Assembly: GCF_028736155.1 (NCBI RefSeq)
Contig: NZ_CP117879.1
Coordinates: 1,116,001 to 1,180,000 of the forward strand
DNA length: 64,000 bases
From: Flavobacterium sp. KACC 22763
GTDB lineage: Bacteria; Bacteroidota; Bacteroidia; Flavobacteriales; Flavobacteriaceae
Direction: 5' to 3'
The notes below the pieces were generated by a model. The model was not told the origin of the DNA. It searched no databases and worked only from the letters and a program-made list of their open reading frames with translations. Below, one piece after another: positions 54,929 to 63,989 of this stretch (the first letter of the stretch is position 1; every line of letters starts with the position of its first letter). The translations under genes were made by a program, and so were the position numbers.

Positions 54929-55789
54929 ATGGATAAATCTGAAAGAAACCATTCTGTATCGGTGATCGGTATACAGGAATTTAGAGATGACCAATTCGCA
55001 GGCAATGTAGAGATTTTATTTAATGATCTACATGGAGCAAGAATTATTGAAAAACCTCATTCACATGATTTCTTTACTATCAGTTTATTCGAAAAGGCAA
55101 ATGGAGTTCATTCTATCGATTCTATAGATTATCCTATTAGTGATTATCAGGTTCATGTATTATTTCCAGGACAGATGCACAAATGGGACATAAAGGAAGG
55201 AACAGTAGGTTATCAGCTTATGATTGAACGAACTTTTTTTGAAAGATTCGCGCCATATTTTAGATTTTCTTTTACCAATTACCAGAATCATCCCGTTATA
55301 CAATTATCTCAAACTGCTTTTGAACTGTTACATTATGAATTTGATGCAATCAAAAATGAGCTGAAACGCTCAAATTTCCTGACCTATCTGATTAATGCGC
55401 GTGCAGCAGTTATAGCATCCATTATTAGTAGAGAAGCAGAATATGCTTTTACTGAATTTAAAGTGTATCAGTCCAATTCTCGATTAGCGGCTTTCAATAT
55501 GCTCATAGATGAATTCTTCAAGCAGGAGAAATCTGTAGCATTTTATGCTGCCAAGCTAAATATTTCTGCTAATTACTTGAATGTCCTCTGTAAAAAGCAT
55601 CTTAAAATATCTGCTACACAACTTATACAGCAGCGTGTAGAAACAGAAGCTAAAAGATTACTGGAAAGTGCCGATTTATCCATAAAACAAATTGCTTTTG
55701 AGCTGGGTTTTGTAGACCATGCTTACTTCTCTAATTTTTTTAAAAGCCATACAGGAATATCACCAACTGAATTTCGTAAAAAAAGATAA
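54929..55789 (+). CDS. AraC-family regulator with cupin sensor
   Basis: This 286-residue protein has an N-terminal AraC-type cupin (KPHSHDFFTISLFEKANG, DYQVHVLFPGQMHKWDIKEG; His positions may bind metal or ligand). The C-terminal double HTH (about 185-286) contains FYAAKLNISANYLNVLCKKHL and IKQIAFELGFVDHAYFSNFFKSHTGISPTEFRKKR. It is followed by the Tat amidohydrolase and ankyrin genes on the same strand, which it probably regulates. Confidence 0.9.
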   Translation: MDKSERNHSVSVIGIQEFRDDQFAGNVEILFNDLHGARIIEKPHSHDFFTISLFEKANGVHSIDSIDYPISDYQVHVLFPGQMHKWDIKEGTVGYQLMIERTFFERFAPYFRFSFTNYQNHPVIQLSQTAFELLHYEFDAIKNELKRSNFLTYLINARAAVIASIISREAEYAFTEFKVYQSNSRLAAFNMLIDEFFKQEKSVAFYAAKLNISANYLNVLCKKHLKISATQLIQQRVETEAKRLLESADLSIKQIAFELGFVDHAYFSNFFKSHTGISPTEFRKKR

Positions 55790-55903
55790 ATTCTTCAAGT
55801 TGCCGTAGGAATCATGCAAGTTTTCTGGTTTGCAAATCTGTACATTTGAAAAACGCTATCTTGTTTTTTTGTTAAAATAAAGAAAGCCCCTAATTAAATA
55901 AAA

Positions 55904-57241
55904 ATGAATATGGAGAAGCGAGGTATTTCACGTAAAGATTTTCTAAAGAGTTCTGGATTAGGTTTGGCAGGTATTGCCTTTATGCCATCAATACTACAAG
56001 GGCAAAATAGTCATTTGCAGAAAGATCAAACAACAGCATTGGGAAATTCTTATGTTTTGAAAAATGTTCGTCTGGAAACTGGTTTTGAATTTGAAGGAGA
56101 AGAAGTTGTGGGAACTAAAACAGGGCTTTTTTCTGTAGAAATTCAGAATGGTAAAATAAAGAAAATTAGCTCTAACGTAACTGGTAAGGAAGCAATAGAT
56201 GCTAAAGGAATGCTAATGTTGCCGTCTTTTAGAGACATGCACATTCATTTGGACAAAACGCTGTATGCTGAAAAATGGCGTGCAGTACGTCGTTCTGGAG
56301 GAATAAAGGGAATGATTGCACTGGAGCAGAAAACATTGCCTGATATGCTGAAAAACTCTACATATAAGGCTGAAAAACTTATAGAATTATTGCAGTCGCA
56401 CGGAACAGGATTTGCCCGCAGCCATGTCAATATTGAGCCAACATCTAAACTGGATTCACTTAAAAATCTTCAAATTGCACTGGCAAACAAAAAGAATAGT
56501 TTTGGAGCGGAGCTGGTAGCTTTTCCGCAACACGGTTTGTACTATACAGACTCACTTCCTTATATGAAGGAAGCTGCAAAAATGGATATTGATTTTATAG
56601 GAGGCTTAGATCCTACAAATGTGGATGGTTCAATTCAAAAAACAATGGATACCACGATTCAGCTTGCTCTGGACAACAATAAAGGAATTGACATCCACTT
56701 GCATGAATCAGGAAAATCCGGTCTTGATACTATAGAATACTTAATTAATAAAGTGAATGAAAACCCTGTTCTAAAAGGAAAAACCTTTGTCAGCCATGCC
56801 TTTGCTCTTGCTACTTTAGATAAAGTCAAACAGGAAGCAATTGCAGAACAGTTGGCTGCTGCACAAGTGGGGATTATTTCTACAATACCTTTTGGCGGGG
56901 CGATTATGCCGATTCCAACATTATTAAAACACGGAGTAAATGTTATGACAGGAAATGATAGTATTGTAGATTATTGGAGCACTATGGGAACCGGAAGCGT
57001 ATTGCAGAAAGCCAATCTAGCGGCGCAATTATACGGACAGGTTTCTGAATTCGGATTGTCTAGAATGCTCAAGTTGGCAACAGCAGGATCTATTCCGTTA
57101 GATGACAAAGGTGTGCAGCAATGGCCAAAAGAAGGTGATGATGCCGATCTGATACTTGTCGATGCCAGCTGTTCTGCAGAAGCAGTTTCTCGCATATCGC
57201 CAATAAAATCTCTGATTTACAAAGGGAATATCGTTTTCTAA
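55904..57241 (+). CDS. Tat-exported amidohydrolase (cytosine-deaminase-like)
   Basis: This 445-residue protein starts with a Tat signal (GISRKDFLKSSGLGLAGIAFMPS). The amidohydrolase fold has HxH at His113/His115 (MHIHLDK), a DIHLHESG segment (His265/His267), SHA at His298 and the metal Asp352 (GNDSIVDYW). The HxHLDK form is typical of cytosine deaminase and related enzymes. Substrate is unknown; export by Tat means the metal is loaded in the cytoplasm. ATGs at 55904 and 55910 are both possible. Confidence 0.85.
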   Translation: MNMEKRGISRKDFLKSSGLGLAGIAFMPSILQGQNSHLQKDQTTALGNSYVLKNVRLETGFEFEGEEVVGTKTGLFSVEIQNGKIKKISSNVTGKEAIDAKGMLMLPSFRDMHIHLDKTLYAEKWRAVRRSGGIKGMIALEQKTLPDMLKNSTYKAEKLIELLQSHGTGFARSHVNIEPTSKLDSLKNLQIALANKKNSFGAELVAFPQHGLYYTDSLPYMKEAAKMDIDFIGGLDPTNVDGSIQKTMDTTIQLALDNNKGIDIHLHESGKSGLDTIEYLINKVNENPVLKGKTFVSHAFALATLDKVKQEAIAEQLAAAQVGIISTIPFGGAIMPIPTLLKHGVNVMTGNDSIVDYWSTMGTGSVLQKANLAAQLYGQVSEFGLSRMLKLATAGSIPLDDKGVQQWPKEGDDADLILVDASCSAEAVSRISPIKSLIYKGNIVF

Positions 57242-57252
57242 TTTATCTGTTT

Positions 57253-57918
57253 ATGAAAAAAACTATAATTGTTTTATTAATACTAATAATGCCTATTGGT
57301 TCTTGTCAGCCGGTTTGGGCCTTTAAAAAAAATGAAATTATGCAAAAAGATATTCTGCAGCTAGTACATCAGAATGATATTTCTGGGGTTGCGAAAGCTT
57401 TAGAAAATGGAGCAAATGTAAATGCTGTTGATAATAATAAGCGCTCTCTGTTGCTAATTGCAACAATGGGTAAGCAGACAGAAATGGCAAAGATATTAGT
57501 AAAACATAAGGCAGATGTGAATCAGCAGGCAGAAAACAGGGACAGCCCATTTTTGTATGCAGGTGCAAGCGGACAGACAGAACTGGTACGCTTATTTTTG
57601 AACAATGGTGCACGCTTCGATATCTTCAATCGCTACAACGGTTCGGCACTTATACCCGCATGCGAACGTGGTCATGTAGAAACGGTTAGATTACTTGCCA
57701 ATACTAAGAACTTTCCGATCGATCATGTTAATCGTTTAGGTTGGACTGCTTTAATGGAGGCTATCGTGCTGGGAGACGGAAGCTTAAAATACCAGCAGAT
57801 TGTTCAGATTCTAAAAGATGCAGGATCAAGAATGGATATACCTGACCATGATGGAGTAACTCCGCTACAGCATGCGCAGGCAAAAGGATTTAAAGAAATT
57901 GTGACTATCATAAAGTGA
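57253..57918 (+). CDS. Exported ankyrin-repeat protein
   Basis: This 221-residue protein has an N-terminal signal with a possible lipobox (LIMPIGSC). About five ankyrin repeats follow, for example GVAKALENGANVNAVDNNKRSLLLIAT, AKILVKHKADVNQQAENRDSPFLYAGASGQ and VRLFLNNGARFDIFNR. It follows the amidohydrolase by 11 bases and is probably co-transcribed. Likely a periplasmic protein-protein adaptor, perhaps for that enzyme; this last point is inference. Confidence 0.82.
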   Translation: MKKTIIVLLILIMPIGSCQPVWAFKKNEIMQKDILQLVHQNDISGVAKALENGANVNAVDNNKRSLLLIATMGKQTEMAKILVKHKADVNQQAENRDSPFLYAGASGQTELVRLFLNNGARFDIFNRYNGSALIPACERGHVETVRLLANTKNFPIDHVNRLGWTALMEAIVLGDGSLKYQQIVQILKDAGSRMDIPDHDGVTPLQHAQAKGFKEIVTIIK

Positions 57919-57980
57919 TAAGAATACGTCGCAAGCCAAGTCCAGTGCTATCTCTAACTACTCCATAAACTATTCTGTTT

Positions 57981-58017
57981 TGTGCAAAGGATAATTGCGA
58001 AAATAGAATTAGGATAA
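57981..58017 (+). repeat. Left copy of 37-nt direct repeat
   Basis: This copy matches the one at 59961-59997 at 32 of 37 positions; all five differences are transitions. The conserved core includes GATAATTG, GAAAAT and GAATTAGGATAA. It lies just outside the end of the DoxX-like gene. Confidence 0.75.
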
Positions 58018-58078
58018 AAAAAGTTTCTTTTTTTTCATATATAGATATTTATTCAACATTCATTGAAGTTTTTTAGTT

Positions 58079-59299
58079 TTAACGAATTTCATCAACTGTC
58101 CAATGAAAAAGAGGCTGTAATAATGGCATTTTTTTCCAAGGGAGTGATTTAGAATAAATGTTTATGCCTAATTCTGGAGAATAAATGGTTAATGTTTTTA
58201 AATTTTCAAGGTACTTGTAATTCGACTTTATTTTTTCACCATTGTAATTAGTTAGTATGAATTGATTTTTGGTTTCATTAATTTCTAAATAAAAATCTTC
58301 CATAGTATCATCTGTATATTGAAAAATAATATAATTATCTCGATGTATGAAAATGCGTTTTATTTCCAAATTTACAGAATTTTGCTTCGCTTCATTCTTT
58401 TCCACTTTCATAACTTCATATGCACCATGAAGCGGATTTTGAATAGTATTATCGTTCTTGAAATTTTGGTTTTGAATGTATGGAAAAAGAGATTCCGTAA
58501 AAATAAAAAAGACAATTAATGTTTTTATAATGATTCTCGCAGATTTTGAAGTGATTATATCCGAGCCTTTAAAATGTGATAAGTTCATTGATTGGTTTGA
58601 TGTAAAAAAAAGAATTATTTTTTTCAAATTCGGGACAAGCAATAAAAAACAAATCAGGAGTAAGAACATTGAATACAACTTTACTGAAATGTCGAAACCA
58701 AAATTGATAAAAACGACATTCATTAAGACCCCCAAAAGAATAAAAAGACCAAGAATTCTGGTTTTATTATAAAACAGCATCAAGGCTGGAATAACTTCCA
58801 TTAAACCCATGAAAATATTGTAACTGTAAGAAGTTCCCATTGTGCTCCAAAACAAAATGTCTTTATCAAGCATTCCTAATGGAGTATAAAGTATATTAGG
58901 TTCTGGAAAATAAAACTGGACTTTAAAGATTTTGTCAAAACCATATTTGAGCATTACACAGCCCAAATAATAGGTTAAAACGATTTGGAATACCTTATTA
59001 ATTTGATTTTTATGGATTCTCCAAAAATTAAAAAGTGAAAATACTATTGTAAAAGTTGACGACAGAAATAATAAAACAAAAAATAGACCATAAAGTGTCG
59101 TTGAATCTGACGTAATTTCAGGATTTGAAATAGTAATATTTTCCATTTTTGTAACCGTATTGACTATCAAATTCTGAAATAAAAGTTTGGTTGTTACAGA
59201 TTGGATATTAAGATACTGGAAAGAAAAGGGAATAAATACAATTCCTAAAAAAGAGAACAATACCAATGTTTGGTAAATGAAATTTTCAATTCTTTTCAT
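58079..59299 (-). CDS. DoxX-like multi-pass membrane protein
   Basis: This 406-residue protein has about seven hydrophobic helices in the first 275 residues. It includes a DoxX-like stretch (KYGFDKIFKVQFYFPEP, MGLMEVIPALMLFYNKTRILGLFILLGVLMNVVFINF) and a soluble C-terminal part of about 120 residues. DoxX-type proteins are inner-membrane redox-associated proteins; the function here is unknown. Its start overlaps the stop of the upstream secreted-protein gene (TAATG), so the two are coupled. Confidence 0.7.
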   Translation of the reverse strand: MKRIENFIYQTLVLFSFLGIVFIPFSFQYLNIQSVTTKLLFQNLIVNTVTKMENITISNPEITSDSTTLYGLFFVLLFLSSTFTIVFSLFNFWRIHKNQINKVFQIVLTYYLGCVMLKYGFDKIFKVQFYFPEPNILYTPLGMLDKDILFWSTMGTSYSYNIFMGLMEVIPALMLFYNKTRILGLFILLGVLMNVVFINFGFDISVKLYSMFLLLICFLLLVPNLKKIILFFTSNQSMNLSHFKGSDIITSKSARIIIKTLIVFFIFTESLFPYIQNQNFKNDNTIQNPLHGAYEVMKVEKNEAKQNSVNLEIKRIFIHRDNYIIFQYTDDTMEDFYLEINETKNQFILTNYNGEKIKSNYKYLENLKTLTIYSPELGINIYSKSLPWKKMPLLQPLFHWTVDEIR

Positions 59300-59763
59300 T
59301 AAAAAGGTTTTTTAAAACCTATAAAAACTACACTTCCAATAGGATTCACAAAATAGATTGGGTACCTGTATGCAGGGGCAAGTTTTATATAGTCCACGGA
59401 GTTATTTTTGTTAAATAAACTATCACTTATTACTGTAGTTTTATATCTAAAGTTTGAGTTACCTAAATTTTTATAATTATCTAAGTTTTTATAATTACGT
59501 CTTTGTTGTTCTGTATACTCATCAATTGATACCCTCATTTTTAATATGGAACGAGACTTGTCTATAGCAATAACAGTGTCTAAAATTACAATGTGATGTG
59601 TAGGTAATCCAAAGTTAGAATTTCTAATATCAAACAAATTTTTCTTGTACGCTTTTGAAAATGTACTTTTAGAACCACTATGGCTTTTGTGCGCTATTAC
59701 CTTTGTTTGTGCGAAGGATATTGAAGTGATAAAAAATAAGATGAACAAGATTGTTTTTCCCAT
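59299..59763 (-). CDS. Small secreted unknown protein
   Basis: This 154-residue protein has a clear signal peptide (MGKTILFILFFITSISFAQ) and a basic, Tyr/Asn-rich mature region. A repeat-like NYKNLDNYKNLGN segment is present, and it ends NPIGSVVFIGFKKPF. I recognise no domain. It is the first of a two-gene unit with the DoxX-like protein, lying between the two 37-nt direct repeats. Confidence 0.6.
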   Translation of the reverse strand: MGKTILFILFFITSISFAQTKVIAHKSHSGSKSTFSKAYKKNLFDIRNSNFGLPTHHIVILDTVIAIDKSRSILKMRVSIDEYTEQQRRNYKNLDNYKNLGNSNFRYKTTVISDSLFNKNNSVDYIKLAPAYRYPIYFVNPIGSVVFIGFKKPF

Positions 59764-59960
59764 GATATAAATTTTGGTTTTATAGCTTTGATTTTATTTA
59801 TTGTAAAAAACGGTAGTTAAAAGTATAAAAATAAAAAATGACTTTTTAAAAATGTCATATTCACGAGAATTAAATATGTGTCTTTTAATTATAGATGTCG
59901 ATTTGGTTTAAAAGGTTGGGAAGAAATTAAATTTTCAATAATTTAAATTTGACTTTTTTC

Positions 59961-59997
59961 TGTATAAAAGATAATTGTGAAAATGGAATTAGGATAA
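59961..59997 (+). repeat. Right copy of 37-nt direct repeat
   Basis: This is the partner of 57981-58017, in the same orientation and exactly 1980 bases away. Together they bracket the two-gene DoxX-like/secreted cassette. Confidence 0.75.
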
Positions 59998-60164
59998 TGT
60001 ATATCCTTAGCAGGATTTCGAACCATCGTTCAGCTTCGATTAAATATCTGATAGCGCCACTTTAAGACTGTTTATTTCAAACAGACTAAGAATTTCTTGT
60101 AAAAAAATCGAACCACAAATATTATGCTGTGAAGGCTTGAAAAATCTACACATTAGAGCATAAA

Positions 60165-60197
60165 AAAAGAGACAACTATTAACTACTTGTCTCTTTT
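60165..60197 (-). terminator. Hairpin terminator after reductase gene
   Basis: An 11-bp stem (AAAAGAGACAA with TTGTCTCTTTT) surrounds an 11-base loop, with a T-run on the minus strand. It lies about 190 bases past the reductase stop, so it probably ends the reductase/hydrolase transcript. Confidence 0.7.
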
Positions 60198-60390
60198 AGT
60201 GACCTTACTGAACAATTTACAAACCATTTTATGAACGATTTAAAGAAATTGGCCTATTTTTCTCTTAATTTGTAAGATAATTATTTCGAATTTTAATTCT
60301 AAAACGGTTTGCATGTACAGTAAGGGTTAAACGTTAAAAATTGATTTATTTCTTTTGTAAACATTACTGTTTTTGTTTTTTCATTTTAAA

Positions 60391-61032
60391 TTAATAAAAA
60401 TCGGGTTTATTTCCATACACGCCTGGTTTGTTAAGACCTACACTAGCGTTTACATCTTTTTCAGGATTTTCAATTATATCAGAAATATATCTGGCAACCG
60501 CTTTTCTCGCAACTTCAGTACCAAGAAAAGGTTCTCCTTTTTGTGTAGTCTCAAATTCGATTTCATCTTTATTGGTTAGCCATGAAGGACGGATAATTGT
60601 ATAATTGACTTCACTCGATTCGATTATATCTGCTGCATTTCTGTATCTGACCAATTCAGAGCCAATCATTCGATTGTTCCATTTCCCAAATTCACCAGGA
60701 ATTTCATTGTAGATGCCAAGTGAAGTCACAAAAATGAGTCTGGATACACTGTTATGCTGCATAGCTGAAATAATTTTCGCAGCCATTTTATCTACTTCTC
60801 CCGACAGGTTTGCATATACTATATCTTGGCCTTTGAGCACATTATTAAGCTGTTCATCATTCATGACATCACCTGTAACAATACTTATCTTGTTATCAAG
60901 GAAATTTTCTAATTGGCCTTTATCTCTTGCAAAAAGCGTAAGATTTAATTTGTTATCATTTTTCAGGAACTTTATAACATGCTGAGCAATAGCTCCACCG
61001 GCACCTAGTATTAAAATATTTTTTGTTTCCAT
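60391..61032 (-). CDS. Atypical SDR / NAD(P)-binding reductase
   Basis: This 213-residue protein has an N-terminal Rossmann nucleotide-binding motif (ILILGAGGAIAQHVIKFL), followed by NLTLFARDKGQL, a GDVMND segment and RLIFVTSLGIY with IIRPSWLTN. This matches NmrA-like or NAD(P)H-binding atypical SDRs, which often lack a full catalytic Tyr-x-x-x-Lys. The catalytic role is uncertain. It is the last of three minus-strand genes with the two hydrolases, 56 bases downstream of the second one. Confidence 0.82.
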   Translation of the reverse strand: METKNILILGAGGAIAQHVIKFLKNDNKLNLTLFARDKGQLENFLDNKISIVTGDVMNDEQLNNVLKGQDIVYANLSGEVDKMAAKIISAMQHNSVSRLIFVTSLGIYNEIPGEFGKWNNRMIGSELVRYRNAADIIESSEVNYTIIRPSWLTNKDEIEFETTQKGEPFLGTEVARKAVARYISDIIENPEKDVNASVGLNKPGVYGNKPDFY

Positions 61033-61088
61033 AAGACGTTTTTAAGAAGCAAAGCCGAAAAAGTTTCGGCTTTTGCAAATTCAATAAA

Positions 61089-62000
61089 TTAAAGGTTTTC
61101 CTTGTAGAACGGAATCAATTTGTCTAACGCAATTTTGACTGGTTTGGGTTTGTCATATAAATCATAGTGTGACCAACCATCAACAACTACCAATTCTTTT
61201 TTAGTTGAAGCGGCACGGCGAATTATTTCAAAACCATCTCTGTAAGCTCCAAACGCTCCTGATTTTCTGCCCACAATTACCAATAATGGCTGTGTTAGTA
61301 ATTTTTCTGCAAGATTATAGGCGTCCCATGTCAGAGCGGCCGCATTGTGAGAAAACAGGGTTTTGTTTACACCGTTTTCACTTTGACCACGAGAAGTACG
61401 GTAGTATTCAGTTGCTTCTAAAAGGTCAATATCGGCGTTAAGTTCTTTTGCCATTTCATAGGTAGGATAAAGGCCTTGGTCTACTCTTAAAGTTGCACCT
61501 CTAGCTTCTGCAGTTCTTTGTTCTGCAATTGCTTCAAGGTTTGCGATAGGATCTCCAAATTCGCGCATTACACGGCCATAGTTGGCACCGGTAACTGTTG
61601 CCACGGCTTTGATGCGTCTTTCTTTCATAGTTGCATTGATGGAGTAACCGCCAGCACCACAGATGCCTAAAACACCAATACGTTTTTCATCTACAAAAGG
61701 TAATGTTACCAGGTAGTCACAAGCATAGCTGTAATCTTCTACACGAAAAGAAGGATCTTCTAAATATCTTAATTCACCGCCGCTTTCACCTTGAAAAGAT
61801 GCATCTGGCACCAATACTACAAAACCTGCATCGGCAAATGCCTGCCCGTATACATTTCCTGAAGTCTGCTCTTTACAGCTACCAATAGGGTGTGTGCTAA
61901 TGATGGCAGGGTATTTTTTGTTTTCGTCAAAATTTGGAGGGAACAATAAGTCTGCCGCTATGTCCCAATACATTGCATTAAATCTTACCGATTTTTTCAT
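61089..62000 (-). CDS. Dienelactone-hydrolase-like alpha/beta hydrolase 2
   Basis: This 303-residue alpha/beta hydrolase has its nucleophile elbow as GICGAG with Cys114, as in dienelactone hydrolase. Other motifs are THPIGSCKEQTSG near 37-48, FQGESGGELRYLEDP near 69-83 and the C-terminal catalytic-His segment GWSHYDLYDK. It has no signal peptide and is probably cytoplasmic. It is a clear paralogue of the gene just upstream, with which it shares the KEQTSG, GE(S/P)...LE(D/N)P and HxDLYDK blocks. Confidence 0.85.
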   Translation of the reverse strand: MKKSVRFNAMYWDIAADLLFPPNFDENKKYPAIISTHPIGSCKEQTSGNVYGQAFADAGFVVLVPDASFQGESGGELRYLEDPSFRVEDYSYACDYLVTLPFVDEKRIGVLGICGAGGYSINATMKERRIKAVATVTGANYGRVMREFGDPIANLEAIAEQRTAEARGATLRVDQGLYPTYEMAKELNADIDLLEATEYYRTSRGQSENGVNKTLFSHNAAALTWDAYNLAEKLLTQPLLVIVGRKSGAFGAYRDGFEIIRRAASTKKELVVVDGWSHYDLYDKPKPVKIALDKLIPFYKENL

Positions 62001-62041
62001 TTTGATTAATTTTTAATATTAAACTAATTTTTATTTAGAAA

Positions 62042-62965
62042 TTAAATAAGGTTCTTTTTGAAGAATGCCGAAAGTTCAAGAGCAGCTTCGTTTACATAAC
62101 TCTGTTTATCATAAAGATCCATATGATCTGCACCTTTTACAATATATTTGGTTTTATCTGCAGATGCTGCGCGATGAAGCAAGTCATCGCTCATCCATGC
62201 ACTCCCAGCGTTGCTTCCAACTACAGCAAGCAAAGGTTGTGTAAAAAAAGCTTCGGCTTTGTTGTAAGCATCATAAGAAATGATTTGGGAAAGACTTCTT
62301 GCAGTGGCAAAACCCGGAGCAGTAGGATATTGGCATCGCGGAGTGTGATAATATTCCCAAGCGCCTCTTAATTCAGCATTTGGAGCATCTTCTTCTTTCA
62401 TTGGAGCCAAAGGCATTGTGGCAATGGCAGCACCGCTTGCATCATTTGTTCTGGCATTTGAACCCGCAATAAGATAAGGAAGGGCATCAGCATCTTTTAC
62501 ATTGTTTTCCCAGCCATTGCGAAACATAGATCCGATATTAACTGCGCTTACCATACCAACAGCTTTAATGCGATGGTCATTGATTGCTGCGTTGGCAGTA
62601 TATCCCGCACCAGCACAAATACCCATAGCGCCAATATTCTGCTGATCTACATAAGGCAATGTAGTTAAATAGTCAATTACGGCGCTTACATCTTCTGTAC
62701 GGATGTATGGATTTTCCAATTGGCGTGGTTCCCCAGTACTTTCTCCCTGATAGGAAGCATCGTAGGCAATGGTAAGAAATCCCATTTCTGAAAGTTTTTT
62801 AGCATACAAACCTGAGGTCTGTTCTTTTACACCGCCTCCTGGATGTGAAACTACAATAGCAGTATGCTTTTTGGTTTCATTAAATCCTTCCGGAAAATTA
62901 ATTACAGCTGACATTGAGATATTTCCATTGTTGCTGTTTTTGAAGCTTACTTTTTTCTGTGACAT
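62042..62965 (-). CDS. Dienelactone-hydrolase-like alpha/beta hydrolase 1
   Basis: This 307-residue protein is paralogous to the adjacent gene. The nucleophile elbow is GICAGAG with Cys117, and other shared blocks are SHPGGGVKEQTSG, YQGESTGEPRQLENP and the His segment GADHMDLYDK. It heads the transcript. The perfect -7 element upstream (TAACTTTG) and the AraC gene beyond it suggest induction by a ligand sensed by that regulator. Substrate unknown. Confidence 0.86.
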   Translation of the reverse strand: MSQKKVSFKNSNNGNISMSAVINFPEGFNETKKHTAIVVSHPGGGVKEQTSGLYAKKLSEMGFLTIAYDASYQGESTGEPRQLENPYIRTEDVSAVIDYLTTLPYVDQQNIGAMGICAGAGYTANAAINDHRIKAVGMVSAVNIGSMFRNGWENNVKDADALPYLIAGSNARTNDASGAAIATMPLAPMKEEDAPNAELRGAWEYYHTPRCQYPTAPGFATARSLSQIISYDAYNKAEAFFTQPLLAVVGSNAGSAWMSDDLLHRAASADKTKYIVKGADHMDLYDKQSYVNEAALELSAFFKKNLI

Positions 62966-63005
62966 GATTTCTATTTGTTTAGTTTATATAACTTTTTCAT
63001 TGATA

Positions 63006-63032
63006 CAAAGTTACATCGGTACAGAAGCTCAA
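63006..63032 (-). promoter_or_regulatory. Candidate promoter for the hydrolase genes
   Basis: TAACTTTG (minus strand, 63006-63013) is a perfect TAnnTTTG and TTG sits at 63030-63032 with 16-base spacing. The predicted transcript start would be about 35 bases before the ATG at 62965. This is the best promoter match in the window. Confidence 0.55.
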
Positions 63033-63092
63033 AACGTAGACAGAATACTCAAAAACAGATACATTTTACTGATTCTCATTTTCAAGAATAAA

Positions 63093-63116
63093 AAAAGCAG
63101 CCGTTAAGCTGCTTTT
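63093..63116 (-). terminator. Rho-independent terminator of AraC gene
   Basis: A 9-bp stem (AAAAGCAGC with GCTGCTTTT) has a 6-base loop, with TTTTTTATTCTT on the minus strand. It lies 22 bases after the AraC stop and separates it from the hydrolase promoter. Confidence 0.85.
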
Positions 63117-63137
63117 GGGTATAAATGATTTCTCTTC

Positions 63138-63989
63138 TTATTGATTACGGAATACTTTAGGTGAAAGTCCCGTTTTCTTGCGAAAAAAGCGGGCAAAATA
63201 ATTTGGATAGTCAAATCCCAGACTATATGAAATTTCGCTTACAGAAAGGTTTGTATTACTTAGTTTGTCTTTTGCCAATCGGACAACAAAATCCTGAATG
63301 TGTTCACTTGGAGAACTTCCTGTAAAGTGCTTGATCAGGTCACCAAAATAATTGGGAGATAAGTTTGATTTCTGCGCAAAATAAGCCACTGACGGCAATC
63401 CCGCAATACTGTCTTCTTGATTGAAAAAATCTTCTAAGTGATTGTTGAAATCCGAAATTACCTTATGATAGATCTTGCTTCTCGTATCAAACTGGCGGTC
63501 ATAAAAGGCCTGTGTATAAGTTAGTATAAGAGTAATGTAGGAAATGATAATATCTTTAGAATAATATTGCTTTGAAAATTCATTGTATGCTTTTTTATAA
63601 AGATCCCACAATAATGCTTCTTCTTCTTTGGTTAGAAATAATGCTTCGTGATGGCTGTCATAATGGGTGAAATTATAATTTTTAGCCATCTTACTCAAAT
63701 ATTTGCCACTTACCATTATGGCATATCCTGAAGAAGGGGGAGCAATATCCCATCCTATGGAGTTGTGCGGGCAGTCCACATACATATAAGAATTCGACTG
63801 ATCTTCCAGCAGTTCCTGCTGAACCAGATTTTTATCAAATGGCGGCTTTATGGCTAAAAGGTAAAAATCGATTGTAACGGCCTCTGATTTTAGGAGAACG
63901 TTTTCTTCATTTTGAAAATTTGCAATATGAAGATCTTCATTTTTGATGCTCTTTAAATTAAGATATTTTGTAAATTCAGATATGTCCAA
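63138..63989 (-). CDS. AraC-family regulator (start near window edge)
   Basis: This protein of about 283 residues has a C-terminal AraC HTH (about 180-283): SVAYFAQKSNLSPNYFGDLIKHFTGSSPSEHI and VSEISYSLGFDYPNYFARFFRKKTGLSPKVFRNQ. The first codon within the window is a TTG, and the frame stays open to the right edge, so the true start may be further right. It is upstream of the hydrolase-reductase genes on the same strand and probably regulates them. Confidence 0.87.
   Translation of the reverse strand: MDISEFTKYLNLKSIKNEDLHIANFQNEENVLLKSEAVTIDFYLLAIKPPFDKNLVQQELLEDQSNSYMYVDCPHNSIGWDIAPPSSGYAIMVSGKYLSKMAKNYNFTHYDSHHEALFLTKEEEALLWDLYKKAYNEFSKQYYSKDIIISYITLILTYTQAFYDRQFDTRSKIYHKVISDFNNHLEDFFNQEDSIAGLPSVAYFAQKSNLSPNYFGDLIKHFTGSSPSEHIQDFVVRLAKDKLSNTNLSVSEISYSLGFDYPNYFARFFRKKTGLSPKVFRNQ

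Larger units (their letters stand above)
59764..60390. other. 627-base intergenic region with repeat and hairpin
   Basis: This region holds the right copy of the 37-nt direct repeat, a short tRNA-T-arm-like sequence near 60012-60030 that does not fold as a tRNA, and a strong hairpin at 60165-60197. No convincing open frame is present. The mix of elements suggests an insertion or excision scar. Confidence 0.45.

Noticed and set aside
60012..60030. tRNA-like T-arm on the minus strand
   Set aside because: GGTTCGAAATCC resembles a T-arm but has one extra base in the loop, the outer stem does not pair, and no cloverleaf or acceptor stem can be built. At most a degenerate remnant.
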